NCBI GenBank assembly: GCA_018674605.1
Contig: JABGZU010000119.1
Coordinates: 1-7,047, forward strand
Direction of reading: 5' to 3'
Length of the DNA: 7,047 nucleotides
From: Candidatus Nitrosopumilus sp.
GTDB taxonomy: Archaea; Thermoproteota; Nitrososphaeria; Nitrososphaerales; Nitrosopumilaceae
The notes under the pieces were generated by a model, which did no database searches, was not told where the DNA came from, and worked only from the letters and a program-made list of their open reading frames with translations. Both the position numbers and the translations under genes were made by a program. Each line of letters begins with the position of its first letter. Position 1 is the stretch's first letter. Shown here one piece after another: positions 5,391 through 7,047 of this stretch.

Positions 5391-5402
5391 CTTTATTTTA
5401 AA
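5391..5402 (-). promoter_or_regulatory. Possible TATA-like box for the membrane-protein gene
   Basis: The minus strand reads TTTAAAATAAAG, about 18-29 bp before the GTG start at 5373, with no Shine-Dalgarno sequence in between. This fits a leaderless archaeal promoter. The rest of the 143-bp gap to the next gene (5374-5516) holds no open frame or clear terminator that I can support. Confidence 0.33.
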
Positions 5403-5516
5403 CCTAATTTTTGATTTTTAGACTGATATCACAGTGTGGCAAAAATCTTTCCAATATTTTGGTATTATTTAGAATTTTTATGTGAATATGGTATTGTAGT
5501 TTACTTGCATTTTTTT

Positions 5517-6875
5517 CTAATTTGGTTCTGGATGAATTGTAATTACTGAATTATTAATTTCTAATCTTATAACATGTTCAATTTCTGATGTGAGATCATG
5601 TACTTTTTCAATTGATAATTCTTTATCAAAAGAACAATCAATATCTATTTTGAGAATATTTTCAAATTTTAATGATGAAATACGGTTTACTTTTTTTACA
5701 TCTGGATAATTTTCTACAATTTTTTTAATTTTTTCTTCAGTAACTGTATCTTCTATGTTGAAATTTTTTGGAACTGTGATGAATGGTTCTAGGTGAATTG
5801 TGGCATGTGTTATTTCAGGAATATCTTTTTGTATTCTTTCTTCAATTATTTCAGAAATTTTATGTGCTAATACTAGATTCATTTTTCTATCCACCATTAC
5901 ATGCAAATTACAATATGTTTTTCCTTTTGTCTTATGTGTAATGATATTATGAACTCCTTTAACATTATCTACATTTTTTGCGATTTCTAGAATTTTTCCA
6001 TCTAATGGAACATTTTTCCAATCAGGTTCAAAATGAATTGTAATTCCTACATTTGATATTTTGTTTTTAATATTTTTTTCAACATCATCACTAATTTCAT
6101 GGGCTTTCTCAAAACTTGTATCTCCCCTTAGTGATATTGTGACATCTGCAAAAATTGTATCCCCTGATTTTCTCATTAGTATTTGTCCTGTTTTTATAAC
6201 TCCCTCCGTTGAATTTGCAATTTCTTTAACCTCTTTTACAATCTCTGGTGAAATGATATCTGTCAAATCTAATGCTGTTTTATATATCAATTTGATACTG
6301 AGTACTACTAACAATCCTCCCAAAATTAAGGCTGCAACAAAATCTCCAAAATAGATTCCATATGTAACTAGAATAATTCCTATGATTGCAACTGATGTGG
6401 AGCCTAAATCCATGAATGCGTGATAAAAATCTGCTTTGAGAGTTGTACCTCCAATTGCCTTGATACTTTTTCTAAGTAATATTATTCTGAAAAAATCAAT
6501 CCCTATTGTGTACAGACCTCCAATTATTGCAAATACTCCTGGTAACACACTTGGTGGTGGACTTTGTAATCTGTTGATTGATTCATAAATAAAAAAACAA
6601 GCAATCAGAAAAATTGCTATTCCGCCAATTAATCCTCCTAATGATTCAATTTTTCCATGTCCATACGTATGTTCTGCATCTGGAGGTTTCATTGCTAATT
6701 TTGCTGCTAATAGTAAAACCAATGTTACAACACTATCTAATAATGCATGAATACTATCCGTAATTAGCGCAAGACTATTGGAAATTAAACCAAAGATTAA
6801 TTCTACTATGAAAGCTGAAAAGATTGCAAATAATGATATTTGTAAAATTTTAGTTCTTTGAGCAAATATTTCCAT
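5517..6875 (-). CDS. CDF-family metal cation exporter with three tandem cytoplasmic domains
   Basis: This is a cation diffusion facilitator: a membrane antiporter that exports Zn2+, Fe2+, Mn2+ or similar ions in exchange for protons. Six membrane helices lie at about 13-31, 34-58, 79-98, 112-134, 155-175 and 177-198. The transport site is clear: D40, H43 and D47 in helix 2 (ITDSIHALLDS) and H152/D156 in helix 5 (HAFMD), giving HxxxD in both helices, often linked to zinc. HTYGHGKIESL (69-79) is the conserved helix 2-3 loop. Typical CDF proteins have about 300 residues and one C-terminal domain; this one has 452. Residues about 208-452 contain three copies of that domain, each with a conserved histidine in its helix (H259, H338, H426) and each ending in TIHxEP (H281, H361, H448). 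The ATG start gives a normal short N-terminus. A 19-bp inverted repeat lies 13-31 bp upstream. Metal specificity cannot be fixed from sequence. Confidence 0.93.
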   Translation of the reverse strand: MEIFAQRTKILQISLFAIFSAFIVELIFGLISNSLALITDSIHALLDSVVTLVLLLAAKLAMKPPDAEHTYGHGKIESLGGLIGGIAIFLIACFFIYESINRLQSPPPSVLPGVFAIIGGLYTIGIDFFRIILLRKSIKAIGGTTLKADFYHAFMDLGSTSVAIIGIILVTYGIYFGDFVAALILGGLLVVLSIKLIYKTALDLTDIISPEIVKEVKEIANSTEGVIKTGQILMRKSGDTIFADVTISLRGDTSFEKAHEISDDVEKNIKNKISNVGITIHFEPDWKNVPLDGKILEIAKNVDNVKGVHNIITHKTKGKTYCNLHVMVDRKMNLVLAHKISEIIEERIQKDIPEITHATIHLEPFITVPKNFNIEDTVTEEKIKKIVENYPDVKKVNRISSLKFENILKIDIDCSFDKELSIEKVHDLTSEIEHVIRLEINNSVITIHPEPN

Positions 6876-6887
6876 TATTATTGAATA

Positions 6888-6906
6888 TTGTAATATGGTA
6901 TTACAA
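6888..6906. promoter_or_regulatory. 19-bp inverted repeat, candidate operator of the CDF exporter gene
   Basis: TTGTAAT (6888-6894) and ATTACAA (6900-6906) are exact complements around a five-base centre. The site lies 13-31 bp before the ATG of the metal exporter, over the expected TATA/start region of a leaderless or short-leader promoter. A dimeric repressor bound here would block initiation. Metal exporters are commonly controlled by metal-sensing regulators, which makes the reading attractive, but the regulator is not identified. Confidence 0.5.
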
Positions 6907-7047
6907 GTTTCTACAAAAACTGATATTTTGATAGTGATTTTAAGAAATTTATTATTTAAAAAAAGCTTGATTTTACGTGTTTTTTAATTTATTATTACAA
7001 AAACAACAATTTGATTATGATTTAGTCAATTTTAGTTTGATTGAAAA
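6907..7047. other. AT-rich region upstream of the CDF gene, no supportable gene
   Basis: These 141 bases have stop codons in every frame and no start-to-stop reading of useful length. They contain A/T runs, such as the AT box near 6949-6963, that could be part of a more distant promoter. A minus-strand gene entering from beyond the edge cannot be excluded, since only about ten codons would be visible. Confidence 0.5.

Noticed and set aside
5416..5440. TGATATCA palindrome and nearby ACTG/CAGT arms in the gap before the CDF stop
   Set aside because: The symmetry is only 8 bp with imperfect extension, it is downstream of the CDF gene and not near an expected promoter position.
6061..6354. Plus-strand open frame of 97 codons with hydrophobic stretches
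   Set aside because: It is antisense to the CDF exporter; the hydrophobic look is a mirror effect of the membrane-protein coding strand.
7015..7047. Possible C-terminal end of a minus-strand gene entering from the right edge
   Set aside because: Ten codons before a stop are too few to separate from chance, and no motif is visible.

Overview
The window looks like chromosomal DNA from an ammonia-oxidising thaumarchaeon (Nitrososphaeria), closest in character to Nitrosopumilus or a relative. The evidence is roughly 30% G+C, archaeal-type ribosomal proteins uS13 and uS4 with 30-40 residue low-complexity tails, an archaeal CobT of the UPF0284 type, a compact layout with overlapping ends, and AT-rich boxes about 26-30 bp ahead of start codons, as expected for leaderless archaeal transcripts. 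The lineage is recognised from family resemblance, not from a search. I see no tRNA, rRNA, CRISPR array, insertion sequence or phage gene.

Layout. Plus strand, 1-1219: the 3' end of a metallo-beta-lactamase-fold hydrolase gene, then cobT, whose GTG start shares one base with the upstream stop. Minus strand, 4197-1206: rpS13, rpS4 and glmS in that order; glmS runs tail to tail into cobT with a 14-bp overlap. Positions 4198-4563 are a 366-bp stretch that looks intergenic but holds a 50-codon cysteine-rich gene on the minus strand (4325-4477), inverted repeats and promoter-like boxes. From 4564 a four-cysteine winged-helix protein runs on the plus strand and overlaps by 9 bp, tail to tail, a minus-strand gene for a double-anchored membrane protein with a GOLD-like extracellular domain (5373-4867). 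Last, on the minus strand (6875-5517), is a CDF-family metal exporter with three tandem cytoplasmic domains in place of one, preceded by a 19-bp inverted repeat that looks like an operator. The last 141 bases show no supportable gene.

How the parts fit. rpS13 and rpS4 build the small ribosomal subunit. GlmS makes glucosamine-6-phosphate, which supplies UDP-GlcNAc for surface glycans. CobT serves cobalamin nucleotide-loop assembly, a pathway characteristic of this group. The most interesting parts are the cysteine-rich mini-protein paired head to head with a cysteine-bearing winged-helix protein around a 14-bp palindrome, and the metal exporter with triplicated cytoplasmic domains and its own inverted repeat. 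Both hint at metal or redox control, but that link is inference.
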